From: an uncultured Prevotellaceae bacterium
GTDB taxonomy: Bacteria; Bacteroidota; Bacteroidia; Bacteroidales; Bacteroidaceae
Length of the DNA stretch: 43,110 nucleotides
Direction of reading: 5' to 3'
Assembly: GCA_900313615.1 (NCBI GenBank)
Contig: OMRP01000019.1
Location: 1-43,110 of the forward strand
Shown one piece after another: positions 15,596-24,568 of the stretch. Below the pieces are notes generated by a model. That model did not search any database. It was not told the origin of the DNA and worked only from the letters and a program-made list of their open reading frames with translations. The translations under genes and the position numbers were made by a program. Positions within the stretch are counted from its first letter, which is position 1; each line of letters starts with the position of its first letter.

Positions 15596-16397
15596 AACGG
15601 ATATAAGAACGGTCGTCGTTCGACTCGTTGCCATCCATGACTCCTTTCGTGGCGGGATGGAGACTTATGAAAAGGGGATCTTCACGGATAACTTGCTCCA
15701 AATAGGCTTCGGTTGAAGCCAAATCATTAAACAACTTGGGATAACCGTCGCTGGCAAGCACGATTTCTTCGGCAACGGGAACAAATAACACTCGCACATA
15801 ATCCATGGCGATGGGATAGCCGTCTATAACGGCGAAATCAATGTTCTGTCGGCGGGTTGATTGGATGATGTCGGACAGGATGGCGGTACGACCGATATCC
15901 TCATGACGCAGGCGGTCAATGGTGGTATGTCCTTCTTCCAATGCTTGATGAAGAAGTGCGGAACGACGAAGGGCATTGGCTTTCTCGGTAGGTTTTTCGT
16001 TGGTGTAAGGTACACCATTCACCAAACACTGGCAGTCGCCAACCATCCATATCTCTTTCCTGCTGACGCTATAGATGATGGCACTGGCAGTCATGCGGTT
16101 CTCAGCATGGGTCAATAACGTCTGTCTGTCGATGCCCAAAGTGGTATAGAACTGACTGATATGGCGGGTTACCTCGAGACAGAATTGTGCACAGTCAAGG
16201 TTGCTGGGCATCTGCTCGATGAACGTGGCAATGGTTGTCGAGGCCAATCGACCATTGGTCATGTCGCTACGTAGACGGCGAAGGCTCTTGCTCGTACTGC
16301 CGTCGATGACGGCCACGTAGTCATCGGTTGCCACGATGGCGTCTTCCGACGGGACGGTGGGATTTTTCCCCCGGCTGAGACTTTCTATGATGGTCAT
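15585..16397 (-). CDS. PP2C-like protein phosphatase domain protein
   Basis: 270 residues, single domain. Conserved PPM/PP2C features: PSEDAIVATDDYVAVIDGST (metal-binding Asp pair near the N-terminus), MTASAIIYSV then VGDCQCLVNG (central GD), EIVLASDGYPKL (late Asp), and NDDRSYI (final metal-site Asp). It probably dephosphorylates Ser/Thr residues on a cytoplasmic protein. No partner kinase is seen in the window. The start lies 77 bases inside the 3' end of the YgiQ gene, in another frame, so the two are translationally linked. Confidence 0.8.
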   Translation of the reverse strand: MTIIESLSRGKNPTVPSEDAIVATDDYVAVIDGSTSKSLRRLRSDMTNGRLASTTIATFIEQMPSNLDCAQFCLEVTRHISQFYTTLGIDRQTLLTHAENRMTASAIIYSVSRKEIWMVGDCQCLVNGVPYTNEKPTEKANALRRSALLHQALEEGHTTIDRLRHEDIGRTAILSDIIQSTRRQNIDFAVIDGYPIAMDYVRVLFVPVAEEIVLASDGYPKLFNDLASTEAYLEQVIREDPLFISLHPATKGVMDGNESNDDRSYIRFMV

Positions 16398-18312
16398 GGC
16401 TGGAAGGGGTGTTGGTGGAACTTGTCCTTGATGGTGACGAGTGGCCCTTTGGCGGGAGATAGGGGCGGTCGCCGTATAAGCGGGGGATAAGGTCGCTGCG
16501 CCCTAAACGGCGTAACTCTCTCTCTATCTTCATCCGCTCAGAGGGCTGATACCAGAAGAAGAACTGACGCTGGGCCAATTTGTCTTGTTGACTGTGGGCG
16601 GAATACACCTCTTCCAACGTATAGGGGTCGTAACCGGTATACCAAGTCTCGGTGCTGATGGTCATCGGCGTGGGGGTGAAATCCTGTACTTGCTCGAGAT
16701 GGAAATCAAGTCGTTTCGTGATGACGGCCAACTCTGCCATATCCTCGGCATGGCAGCCGGGATGGCTGCTGATGAAGTAGGGGATGATCTGCTGGCGTAG
16801 GTGCTCATGCTCGTTCAAACGGTCAAACTCGCGCTTGAATGCCTCAAACTGCTCGAAGGGAGGCTTGCGCATAAGACGGAGCACACGGGCACTGGTATGC
16901 TCGGGGGCAACTTTCAAGCGACCGCTGACATGGTGGCATATCAACTCACGGGTGTAGGCGTGGGCGGCGGCATTCACGTTCTCGTCGTTGCTTTGGTGTA
17001 GCAATAGATCGTAGCGCACGCCGCTGCCTATGAAGCTTTTCTTGATGAAGGGCAAGGCGTCGACACTTCGGTAAATGTCTATCAAAGCGCTGTGGTCTGT
17101 GTTCAGGTTGGGACAGATGGCGGGATGGATGCACGAAGGACGCTTACATACCTCACAGGCTTTCTTGTTCTTTCCTCCCATGCCATACATATTGGCAGAG
17201 GGACCGCCAAGGTCGCTCAAGTAACCGCGGAAATCATCCATCTTACTAATCTGGTGCACTTCCCGCAGGATGCTTTCCTTGCTTCGGCTGCAGATGAACT
17301 TGCCTTGGTGGGCACTGATGGTGCAGAAAGCGCATCCGCCGAAACAACCGCGATGGATGTTCACGGAATGTTTAATCATGTCGTAGGCGGGAATGCGTTT
17401 GCCCTTATACTTGGGATGGGGCAGACGGGTGAAAGGCAGGTCGTAAACAGCATCTAACTCGGCGGTACTCATCGGTGGATAGGGTGGGTTCACAACGGTG
17501 TACCACTCACCTGTCTTTTGGAGTAGACGACGGGCGTGAATCTTGTTCGATTCTTCTTCTATGTGGCGGTAATTTGCGGCTTCGGCACGCTTGTTATGTA
17601 GGCATTCCTCATGGCTGTTCAACAAGATGTCGTCGTCGCTGAGGCCTCCGGGGATGTCTTTCTCCTTGGAGAGGTAGACGGTTTGGGGCATGTCACGCAG
17701 ACTGCTAAGCGCAATGCCATCGTCTAAGGCGCGGCACAATGACACGATGGCATGCTCGCCCATGCCATATATAATAAGGTCGGCTCCTGAGTCGTGAAGA
17801 ATACAGGGTCTGAGACGGTCCTGCCAATAGTCGTAATGGGTAAGACGGCGCATACTGGCTTCGATGCCGCCTAACACTACGGGCACATCGGGATACAAAC
17901 GTTTCAGTATCTGGGTGTAAACGATGGTGGGATATTCGGGACGGCAGTCATGACGTCCGTCGGGACTGTAGGCATCTTCACTGCGCAAACGGCGGTTGGC
18001 GGTGTATTTATTCACCATCGAATCCATACAACCGGGAGAGATGCCGAAAAACAGACGGGGACGACCGAGCTTCTTAAAGTCACGGTAGTCACCGTGCCAA
18101 TCGGGCTGAGGAACGATGGCTACCTTATAGCCGGCGGCTTCTATGCAACGGCCGATAACGGCGGCACCGAAGGAGGGATGGTCAACATAGGCGTCTCCTG
18201 AGAAGAGTATGACGTCTAACTCTTCCCAACCGCGTAAAGCCGTCTCTTTCTTGGTCGTGGGCAACCAATCGGACAACAGAAAGGGCACCTCACGCCTATC
18301 CTCCTTCTGCAT
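16321..18312 (-). CDS. ygiQ: YgiQ family radical SAM protein
   Basis: 663 residues. An N-terminal B12-binding-like region (LFSGDAYVDHPSFG, VAIVPQPDW) is followed by the radical SAM motif CFGGCAFC (about 325-332) that binds the 4Fe-4S cluster, SRSKESILREV, further cysteines (CEVCKRPSC), and the C-terminal YQPSERMKIERELRRLGR. YgiQ proteins are widespread, but their reaction is not established. The last ~40 residues are a low-complexity Ser/Pro/His/Arg tail, the end of which is read through the start of the PP2C gene. The tail is probably dispensable. Confidence 0.93.
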   Translation of the reverse strand: MQKEDRREVPFLLSDWLPTTKKETALRGWEELDVILFSGDAYVDHPSFGAAVIGRCIEAAGYKVAIVPQPDWHGDYRDFKKLGRPRLFFGISPGCMDSMVNKYTANRRLRSEDAYSPDGRHDCRPEYPTIVYTQILKRLYPDVPVVLGGIEASMRRLTHYDYWQDRLRPCILHDSGADLIIYGMGEHAIVSLCRALDDGIALSSLRDMPQTVYLSKEKDIPGGLSDDDILLNSHEECLHNKRAEAANYRHIEEESNKIHARRLLQKTGEWYTVVNPPYPPMSTAELDAVYDLPFTRLPHPKYKGKRIPAYDMIKHSVNIHRGCFGGCAFCTISAHQGKFICSRSKESILREVHQISKMDDFRGYLSDLGGPSANMYGMGGKNKKACEVCKRPSCIHPAICPNLNTDHSALIDIYRSVDALPFIKKSFIGSGVRYDLLLHQSNDENVNAAAHAYTRELICHHVSGRLKVAPEHTSARVLRLMRKPPFEQFEAFKREFDRLNEHEHLRQQIIPYFISSHPGCHAEDMAELAVITKRLDFHLEQVQDFTPTPMTISTETWYTGYDPYTLEEVYSAHSQQDKLAQRQFFFWYQPSERMKIERELRRLGRSDLIPRLYGDRPYLPPKGHSSPSRTSSTNTPSSHDHHRKSQPGEKSHRPVGRRHRGNR

Positions 18313-18353
18313 TGTGCTATACTTTTATTCGTTCACTTCCATGTTGGCAAAGG

Positions 18354-18683
18354 TTATGCTTCTTCTTCCCTTGCTTCCTCGGCCTCTATGCTGCTATTCC
18401 ATTCATCGTACAACGACAGCAGATGGGTAAGGCCAATGGCTTTCATGTGCTTGTTGTAGATGACGTCCAGGCAAAGGTCCAACAGGTCCTTGTCGCTGCC
18501 AAAGGCACCGCTGAGCAAGGAACGGACGGTAAGTTTCAATTTGTCAACAATGGTCTCGTCGATGATGCCGTCGCTACCCACAAGGTTGTCTAGAAGTTGG
18601 TAACGACGCAGGGTCTGCAGGTGCTGGTCGCTCACCTCGATGCTGCGGGTGCCCGATGCATTGGCTTGTATCTTGTGTGTCAT
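18354..18683 (-). CDS. Small acidic helical protein, unknown
   Basis: 109 residues, no signal peptide or membrane segment. Predicted largely helical (SDQHLQTLRRYQLLDNLV, KLKLTVRSLLSG, LLDLCLDVIYNKH), ending in a Glu/Ala run. I do not recognise a family. It lies 41 bases before ygiQ on the same strand. Reading frame and composition support a real gene; function is unknown. Confidence 0.65.
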   Translation of the reverse strand: MTHKIQANASGTRSIEVSDQHLQTLRRYQLLDNLVGSDGIIDETIVDKLKLTVRSLLSGAFGSDKDLLDLCLDVIYNKHMKAIGLTHLLSLYDEWNSSIEAEEAREEEA

Positions 18684-18730
18684 ATTGATATGGTTTATTA
18701 TGAATTCTTTAAAATCTGAAAAACACGGGT

Positions 18731-18800
18731 CAACTCATCAACTCACTAACTCATTTCACTTTTTTCCTTTCACTTTACCTTTCCCTTTTTCTTTCTTCCC
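18731..18800. repeat. CAACTCAT and CTTTTCC-type repeat
   Basis: CAACTCATCAACTCACTAAC units pass into a TTTCCTTTCACTTTACC tract. The latter is read on the minus strand as the Lys/Gly-rich tail of the amidase-golvesin protein. Confidence 0.7.
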
Positions 18801-21707
18801 TTTCAACAGGTAATTCATGATGCCGCGCATCACATGGCCTTGTGCCTGCGATGATTCGAGACATTCGAAGGGGAAACCCATGGTGAAACAACGGTAGTCG
18901 TTGCCACTGTAAGCCACAGCGGCGGAACGGCCATCGCCATAGAGCATGGCACAGATGCCGGGTTGTTGAGGCTGGAGAATGTCTGGTGTGGGGGCGGCGT
19001 AATGAGTCTCGTTCATCCTGCTGAAGAACGTGAAATCACCACCAAGACCTTGAACCTTGCCTCCATGGGTCCCTCGGTCACTGCCGCTATAACCTACTTT
19101 CAACACGGTGGAAAGGAAATGCTGCTGACTCCTCTCGGTCATGTCGGCGCCGACAAATGAACCACTCACCAATAGACTGCCGTGCTGTTTGGCGTAATGG
19201 GCGAGTTTCTGCTGCATCGTGTTGCTGATGGCTTGGTAAAGAACCAACGAACGACCGTCGTTACGCTCCAGACCCAAAACCAAGTCCACACAGTCGTAAT
19301 CTGTCAATTTCATCTTCCCACTCTCCACCGACTCGCTTGAACAACTCACAATGTTGTAACTCTGGGCGGAACGGATGGCTTCGGCGTGTGTCTTCACATA
19401 GTTAAAGTCGTTGCCTGCTATGAAACGGCCGGCAAGTTCGTCGCCGCCATAACCCAATGAACCGGGACCTTCCTTGCCACGTTGACTGTTGTCGAAACAG
19501 GTCTGACGGCCATTCCAACCAGCCGTAGGACCATAGGTGATGCCGGGGTCGGCGTCGAGGTCAAATCCCTTGCGGTCGCCAGTGTCGATGGTGGCGGGGG
19601 ATGTGAGACGGTGGAAACCGTTCACGACCAACACGGTCTGTTGCGCACCAGGCTGAATACAAGCGGATAGCACTTCTGACGGGAAACTCTCGCCGCCTTT
19701 GTTTACGGCGGTAACACGGAAATGATAAAGACGGCCGGGCACCACATCTATCATACAACTGGTACCTTTCACATTGGTTCCGTTGTCAAAACCTCCGTCA
19801 TCAATGGCACAGTACACATTGAATGAACTGGCAATGGCTGTGGGTTCTTGGGGGTCTCGGGTGCCTGCCCAGCTGAGCTTCACCTTGTCCTTGCCGGTTA
19901 ACTCGACTTGGAAACTATTGGGTTGGAGGGGCTGTACGGTATAACTGGTGCCGTGCATCTCATTCACATAACGAAGGATGGTCTTGTAAATGGATCGGGC
20001 AAGGGTAAAACGGAAATTGGGGTCGAGACCATAACGCATGTCGCCGAAATTCTGGTGCGACAGGGTCTCCAGAATGGCGGAGGGAACGGCGGGCAAACGG
20101 CTCTCGGAATAGTTGCGGTCGTAAATCACTCGTTTGTACCATTTTTTATAACGGTAACGCAGATCGCGATAGGCTCCTTCCAATAGGGCGTCGGCTAAAT
20201 CGCGAGAGGCCAGGCGGGAGATGCCGGCATCTAACTTGCCTTCATTGTATTGGGTGGTGCAGATGGAGAGGGTGCCGATAAATTCGTTGCCTCCAGTGCG
20301 GTCATAGCCGGCATCACTGTGGACGGCAAGCTCTAACTCGATGGGAACGCGCTTGCCTGGTTGATTGGGTATGAACACGCTGCCGCCGCCAATCCAGTTG
20401 GTAAACAGGGAACGAACATTGATGTCGTCGCCGTAGTCGTCCTTGCCTTCCTTAGAACTATAGACGCTGTAGGGGGCTCCTGCCCATTGGGCGAAATAAC
20501 GGGCTCCTTCCAGACAACGGGGCATGCCGCTCGTGCTGCCACCGCGGGTGATGTTACCCATGCCGCCACCGAAACGAACGGCATCGGCACTCACAATGCC
20601 TCCATGCTCACTGTCGCTGATCAACTCTACACGGTTGCCGGCATCCATACCCTTGGAAAAGTCAAAGGTACCTAGGTAGACCCATGTGCTGCCGCCCATG
20701 CGCTGGTTAACGCGGAAATGGGTGGGCTGTCCCTTGTGCCACACCACATAATGGGCGTCGTCAACACTGTTGGGTAAAGTTTGGTAACTCACATATACTG
20801 CATAACGGCCGTTCTCGGGAATATCGGGCAGGTATGTGGCAACACTGACGTCTTTCTTACCAGAACTTTCCACCATGCGGGCACTGCCAGCAGCAAATGG
20901 GTTCTCTCCATCGCGGTAGGTGCCGCCATGGCGGGCAAAACCGTTCTGCTCGGTGGTCGACCATGAGTGGGTGCCGTTGCGCTCGTCGTATCGACCTGCA
21001 CTGCTGCCGTCATTGTCTACTATCACTTCTCGTTTCTGCCAATCGCGCTCGCGAGGGGAAAAGACCACGGCTCCGGCATTCTCTAGCATGGGCATTAAAT
21101 AGGGAATGACAATGGTCTGCGTGAACAGGTCCTCAGTGGTGCAGAATAGGTTTGGGCGCTGCCATTTCCATTGTCCTTTGTTCTTGTCGTAGTACTTGCC
21201 GTGACTGGCTCCGATGGCAAGATGGCGACCGTCGAGACCTTCGGTGATGTCATGCGGACGGGACACATTCCGTACCCAAGGATTGCCTTCGTAGTCCATT
21301 CGACCCCAAGTGCGGCTACGGTCCTTGTTGTCGCGAAAACGGTTGGGAATCAATTCGCTCAACTCATATCCGTTGGTCATAACACGAACACGGTAACGGT
21401 TGTAAGGAGAGGGGAGAGTATGACGTATTTGGTCGTAGATGTCATCCACTATCTCGGGTGTCAGTTCTTGCTCGGAAAATTTCGCATCGGCATTAATGAT
21501 AATTGTGTTGTTGCTATCGTCGACACGAAAACTGGTCATTTTCGGTTTCAACTGGTAATTGGTGTGGCGGGCTTGGTAATTGCCGAAAAAGGTCTCCAAA
21601 CGATTCTGTATCTCACGTTGGTCGCCATTCTGGCTGAAAAGGGACTGACTGAAAAAGAACAGCAGTAAAAGGGGGAGATAACGGGTATTGTTACGTAAAA
21701 AAGTCAT
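18756..21707 (-). CDS. N-acetylmuramoyl-L-alanine amidase-like protein split by a golvesin-like domain
   Basis: 983 residues. ATG 21707 is chosen because GGAG lies 8 bases before it; a TTG at 21719 would use that site as coding. A signal peptide ends near LFSQ. Amidase_3-like motifs are spread out: GASHG (~168), SPRERDW (~215), HSDAG (~464) and ETLSHQN (~546), that is, the zinc histidines and catalytic Glu. Between them, about residues 215-380, is a golvesin-like beta domain (VSYQTLPNSVDDAHYVVWHKG, GIVSADAVRFGGG). An FN3 domain (~594-682) and a C-terminal alpha/beta domain follow (~690-965). Known relatives are often named xanthan lyase or golvesin-domain proteins; the motifs argue for peptidoglycan amide cleavage. 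The last 15 residues (KGKKEKGKGK..) come from a repeat. Confidence 0.83.
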   Translation of the reverse strand: MTFLRNNTRYLPLLLLFFFSQSLFSQNGDQREIQNRLETFFGNYQARHTNYQLKPKMTSFRVDDSNNTIIINADAKFSEQELTPEIVDDIYDQIRHTLPSPYNRYRVRVMTNGYELSELIPNRFRDNKDRSRTWGRMDYEGNPWVRNVSRPHDITEGLDGRHLAIGASHGKYYDKNKGQWKWQRPNLFCTTEDLFTQTIVIPYLMPMLENAGAVVFSPRERDWQKREVIVDNDGSSAGRYDERNGTHSWSTTEQNGFARHGGTYRDGENPFAAGSARMVESSGKKDVSVATYLPDIPENGRYAVYVSYQTLPNSVDDAHYVVWHKGQPTHFRVNQRMGGSTWVYLGTFDFSKGMDAGNRVELISDSEHGGIVSADAVRFGGGMGNITRGGSTSGMPRCLEGARYFAQWAGAPYSVYSSKEGKDDYGDDINVRSLFTNWIGGGSVFIPNQPGKRVPIELELAVHSDAGYDRTGGNEFIGTLSICTTQYNEGKLDAGISRLASRDLADALLEGAYRDLRYRYKKWYKRVIYDRNYSESRLPAVPSAILETLSHQNFGDMRYGLDPNFRFTLARSIYKTILRYVNEMHGTSYTVQPLQPNSFQVELTGKDKVKLSWAGTRDPQEPTAIASSFNVYCAIDDGGFDNGTNVKGTSCMIDVVPGRLYHFRVTAVNKGGESFPSEVLSACIQPGAQQTVLVVNGFHRLTSPATIDTGDRKGFDLDADPGITYGPTAGWNGRQTCFDNSQRGKEGPGSLGYGGDELAGRFIAGNDFNYVKTHAEAIRSAQSYNIVSCSSESVESGKMKLTDYDCVDLVLGLERNDGRSLVLYQAISNTMQQKLAHYAKQHGSLLVSGSFVGADMTERSQQHFLSTVLKVGYSGSDRGTHGGKVQGLGGDFTFFSRMNETHYAAPTPDILQPQQPGICAMLYGDGRSAAVAYSGNDYRCFTMGFPFECLESSQAQGHVMRGIMNYLLKGKKEKGKGKVKGKK

Positions 21708-21708
21708 T

Positions 21709-22260
21709 TTATTCTCCAATTGTGAAATTCTCAGGGTGCTTGCCCTTGAAATCCTTGAAATATTGTTTTATTTTTTGCATGTCACTGTCTATGTCACCGG
21801 TAGGGATGATTTGCTCGGTACACTGGATGAGCTTGCGGTTATAGTCCAGACCATAGAGAAGGATGGGAAGGTTGGCCTTCATGGCTATGAAATAAAAACC
21901 TTTTTTCCATTCTCCATTGGCCGAACGGGTGCCCTCTGGGGTGATCGTCAGGTGAAAGGTGTCTTCGCGAAGGGCAGTGGAGGCAAGGGCGTCGGTCATG
22001 CTGGTGTGCTTGTCACGATAGACGGGAATGCCGCCAAGATGACGAAACAACAAACCCAAAGGCCAGAAAAACCATTCTTTCTTCATCAAGAATTGGATCT
22101 TCCAACCTTCGGCACCGGAATACAACTGACCTAGTACAAAATCCCAGTTGCTAGTGTGAGGGGCTAGACAGATAATGTATTTAGAGGGATGGACAATGGT
22201 CACGTCCTTTGTCCAACCCATTCGTTTATACAATAGCCAACGGCAAAATCTCTTCCACAT
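21709..22260 (-). CDS. PlsC-like lysophospholipid acyltransferase
   Basis: 183 residues. APHTSNWDF (HX4D-type catalytic motif, near 33-41), GGIPVYRD and TPEGTRS (near 107-113) are the plsC acyltransferase signature. It probably transfers an acyl chain to a lysolipid at the inner membrane; the protein is shorter than 1-acylglycerol-3-phosphate acyltransferase and lacks an obvious membrane helix at the start. The amidase-golvesin gene begins one base after its stop, so they are co-translated. Confidence 0.9.
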   Translation of the reverse strand: MWKRFCRWLLYKRMGWTKDVTIVHPSKYIICLAPHTSNWDFVLGQLYSGAEGWKIQFLMKKEWFFWPLGLLFRHLGGIPVYRDKHTSMTDALASTALREDTFHLTITPEGTRSANGEWKKGFYFIAMKANLPILLYGLDYNRKLIQCTEQIIPTGDIDSDMQKIKQYFKDFKGKHPENFTIGE

Positions 22261-22275
22261 CTCTCAATGGGCATT

Positions 22276-22551
22276 TCATTCGCTCAATGCGTTGATTTGG
22301 TCTAGAATCTCTGACATCTGTTTGCTGAAATCGGTGGCCAAACGGTCATAATATACCTTGGGCTGAATACCTGGCTCTGGATGGGATATCCGACTGACAA
22401 AATCGTTGCGCATGATGATAGTCGATGTGATGAGGGCCTCTACGGTTGAGGGATCGGCATGACCGCTGTACAACGAGACGGCTACACATTCCGACAAAAC
22501 GTCATTGCAAATGTTGTTGATGGTCTTCTTGAGGGTTCTCTTGTTTGGCAT
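22276..22551 (-). CDS. Small conserved-looking protein, unknown
   Basis: 91 residues: basic N-terminus (MPNKRTLKKTINNICNDVL), two short helices and VYYDRLATDFSKQMSEILDQ at the end. No signal peptide. It starts the acyltransferase-amidase cluster, 15 bases ahead. A -7 box TATCTTTG lies on the minus strand at 22599-22606, about 48 bases upstream. I do not recognise the family. Confidence 0.7.
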   Translation of the reverse strand: MPNKRTLKKTINNICNDVLSECVAVSLYSGHADPSTVEALITSTIIMRNDFVSRISHPEPGIQPKVYYDRLATDFSKQMSEILDQINALSE

Positions 22552-22701
22552 GTCGGTTTTTGTTTAATTGGGGTTATGAAAAATCTTACTTTGAACTACA
22601 AAGATAAACAAAAAATGGGATTGGCAAGTGATAAATCAAAAAAATCTACCCCAAAAAATGTTTTTTGTCTCTTTTCTTTCATTTGTCTCATTCAAAATGA
22701 G

Positions 22702-22709
22702 TAATTTTG
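22702..22709 (+). promoter_or_regulatory. -7 box (TAATTTTG) for PPi-phosphofructokinase
   Basis: TAATTTTG fits TAnnTTTG; a TTTG lies at 22682-22685, slightly close. The leader of about 100 bases carries A/C-rich ACACTCA-type repeats (22727-22805). Confidence 0.6.
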
Positions 22710-22816
22710 CAACTGAAAAAGAATACCCCTATCCTTCACCCCAAGAATAAGAAACACTCACCCCTTAACACTAAAGATTAAACATTTAACACTCAATATT
22801 AAACATAATAAAAATC

Positions 22817-24457
22817 ATGAAGAAAAGTGCATTGCAACAGGCAAGGGCCAATTATCAGCCAAAACTGCCAAAGGCTCTCCTCGGCGCTGTTAAGGTAAAA
22901 GAGGGTCAACCAACACAAAGCGTTGACAATCAGGAAGAAATCAAGAAGTTGTTCCCGCATACTTATGGTATGCCGCTCGTGGAGTTCGTTCCAGGTGACA
23001 ACGCTATGGAAAAACAGGTAAACGTGGGTGTCATCCTCAGCGGTGGACAGGCTCCTGGCGGACACAACGTCATTACAGGACTGTTCGATACAGTGAAAAA
23101 ACTCAATCCCAATAACAAACTGTATGGTTTCATCCTGGGACCTGGTGGACTCGTCGACCATAACTATATGGAACTGACAAAAGAAATCGTTGATGAATAT
23201 AGGAATACCGGCGGATTCGATATGATCGGTTCTGGACGTACGAAACTGGAAAAGGTTGACCAGTTTGAAAAAGGTCTGCAAATCCTTAAGGAACTGAACA
23301 TCAACGCTCTCGTTATTATCGGTGGCGACGACTCTAACACCAACGCTTGTGTGCTGGCTGAATACTATGCCGCCCAAAACACGGGTATTCAGGTGATTGG
23401 ATGCCCGAAGACCATCGATGGTGACCTCAAGAACGACCAGATTGAGACTTCGTTTGGATTTGACACGGCTACGAAGACTTATGCCGAACTAATCGGTAAT
23501 ATTGAACGCGACTGCAACTCGGCTCGTAAATACTGGCATTTCATCAAGGTGATGGGCCGTTCGGCAAGCCATATCGCTCTCGAATGTGCGCTGCAGTGCC
23601 AGCCTAACGTGTGTATCATCTCTGAGGAGGTGCAGCAAAAAGACATGACGCTCAACCAAGTGGTTGACAATCTGTGCAAAGCCATTGCTGTTAGGGCTGA
23701 AGACGGTAAGAACTTCGGAACAGTCATCGTGCCCGAGGGACTGATTGAATTCATTCCTGCCATCGGACGACTCATCCAGGAACTCAACGACTTGCTCGCT
23801 GAACACGGAGCGGAATACAAAGACCTCGACAAAGAGGCGCAACGTGAATATATCATCAGCCACCTCTCCAAGGAGAATGCGGCTACGTTCGAGACACTGC
23901 CTACTGGTGTGGCACGTCAACTGTCGCTCGACCGTGACCCACACGGAAACGTACAGGTGTCGCTCATCGAAACAGAAAAACTGCTTTCCGACATGTGTGA
24001 GGCTCGTCTGGCAGAATGGAAGAAAGAAGGCAAATATGTGGGCAAATTCGCAGCTCAGCATCACTTCTTCGGATACGAGGGACGCTGCGCTGCTCCGTCA
24101 AACTATGATGCCGACTATTGCTATGCTCTCGGAGCCAGCGCTGCACAGCTCATAGCATCCGGAAAAACGGGTTATATGGCTATCGTCAAGAACACTACGG
24201 CACCGGCTGACCAGTGGGTGGCCGGCGGTGTGCCTATCACCATGATGATGAACATGGAACGCCGTAATGGCGAGATGAAACCGGTAATCCGTAAGGCTCT
24301 GGTGGAACTCGACGGTAAACCGTTCAAGGCTTTCGCTGCCATGCGCGACAAGTGGGCAAGGGAGACATGCTACGTTTACCCAGGACCTATCCAGTACTGG
24401 GGACCAACGGAGGTGTGCGATAAGCCAACCCAGACATTGATTTACGAACAACAATAA
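22817..24457 (+). CDS. pfp: Diphosphate-fructose-6-phosphate 1-phosphotransferase
   Basis: 546 residues, the long form of PPi-dependent phosphofructokinase. GGDDSNTNA (near 168) has Asp where ATP enzymes have Gly, and PKTIDGDLKN (near 196) carries the Lys typical of PPi use. It converts fructose 6-phosphate and PPi reversibly to fructose 1,6-bisphosphate in glycolysis. HVILSGGQAPGGHN-style N-terminal motif (VGVILSGGQAPGGHN) is intact. It is followed by a strong terminator, so it is a single-gene unit. Cytoplasmic. Confidence 0.96.
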   Translation: MKKSALQQARANYQPKLPKALLGAVKVKEGQPTQSVDNQEEIKKLFPHTYGMPLVEFVPGDNAMEKQVNVGVILSGGQAPGGHNVITGLFDTVKKLNPNNKLYGFILGPGGLVDHNYMELTKEIVDEYRNTGGFDMIGSGRTKLEKVDQFEKGLQILKELNINALVIIGGDDSNTNACVLAEYYAAQNTGIQVIGCPKTIDGDLKNDQIETSFGFDTATKTYAELIGNIERDCNSARKYWHFIKVMGRSASHIALECALQCQPNVCIISEEVQQKDMTLNQVVDNLCKAIAVRAEDGKNFGTVIVPEGLIEFIPAIGRLIQELNDLLAEHGAEYKDLDKEAQREYIISHLSKENAATFETLPTGVARQLSLDRDPHGNVQVSLIETEKLLSDMCEARLAEWKKEGKYVGKFAAQHHFFGYEGRCAAPSNYDADYCYALGASAAQLIASGKTGYMAIVKNTTAPADQWVAGGVPITMMMNMERRNGEMKPVIRKALVELDGKPFKAFAAMRDKWARETCYVYPGPIQYWGPTEVCDKPTQTLIYEQQ

Positions 24458-24466
24458 TCAAATGGC

Positions 24467-24502
24467 AAGGGAATGGGAACACCCCATTCCCTCGCTTTTT
24501 TA
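24467..24502 (+). terminator. Terminator of pfp
   Basis: GGGAATGGG (24469-24477) pairs with CCCATTCCC (24483-24491), 5-base loop, followed by CGCTTTTTT. Confidence 0.9.
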
Positions 24503-24568
24503 CATCATCCACTACTTTTCCACGGGTAGCCTTGTCACTGCATAGGTTGCCATAGGTAGCACCATACA

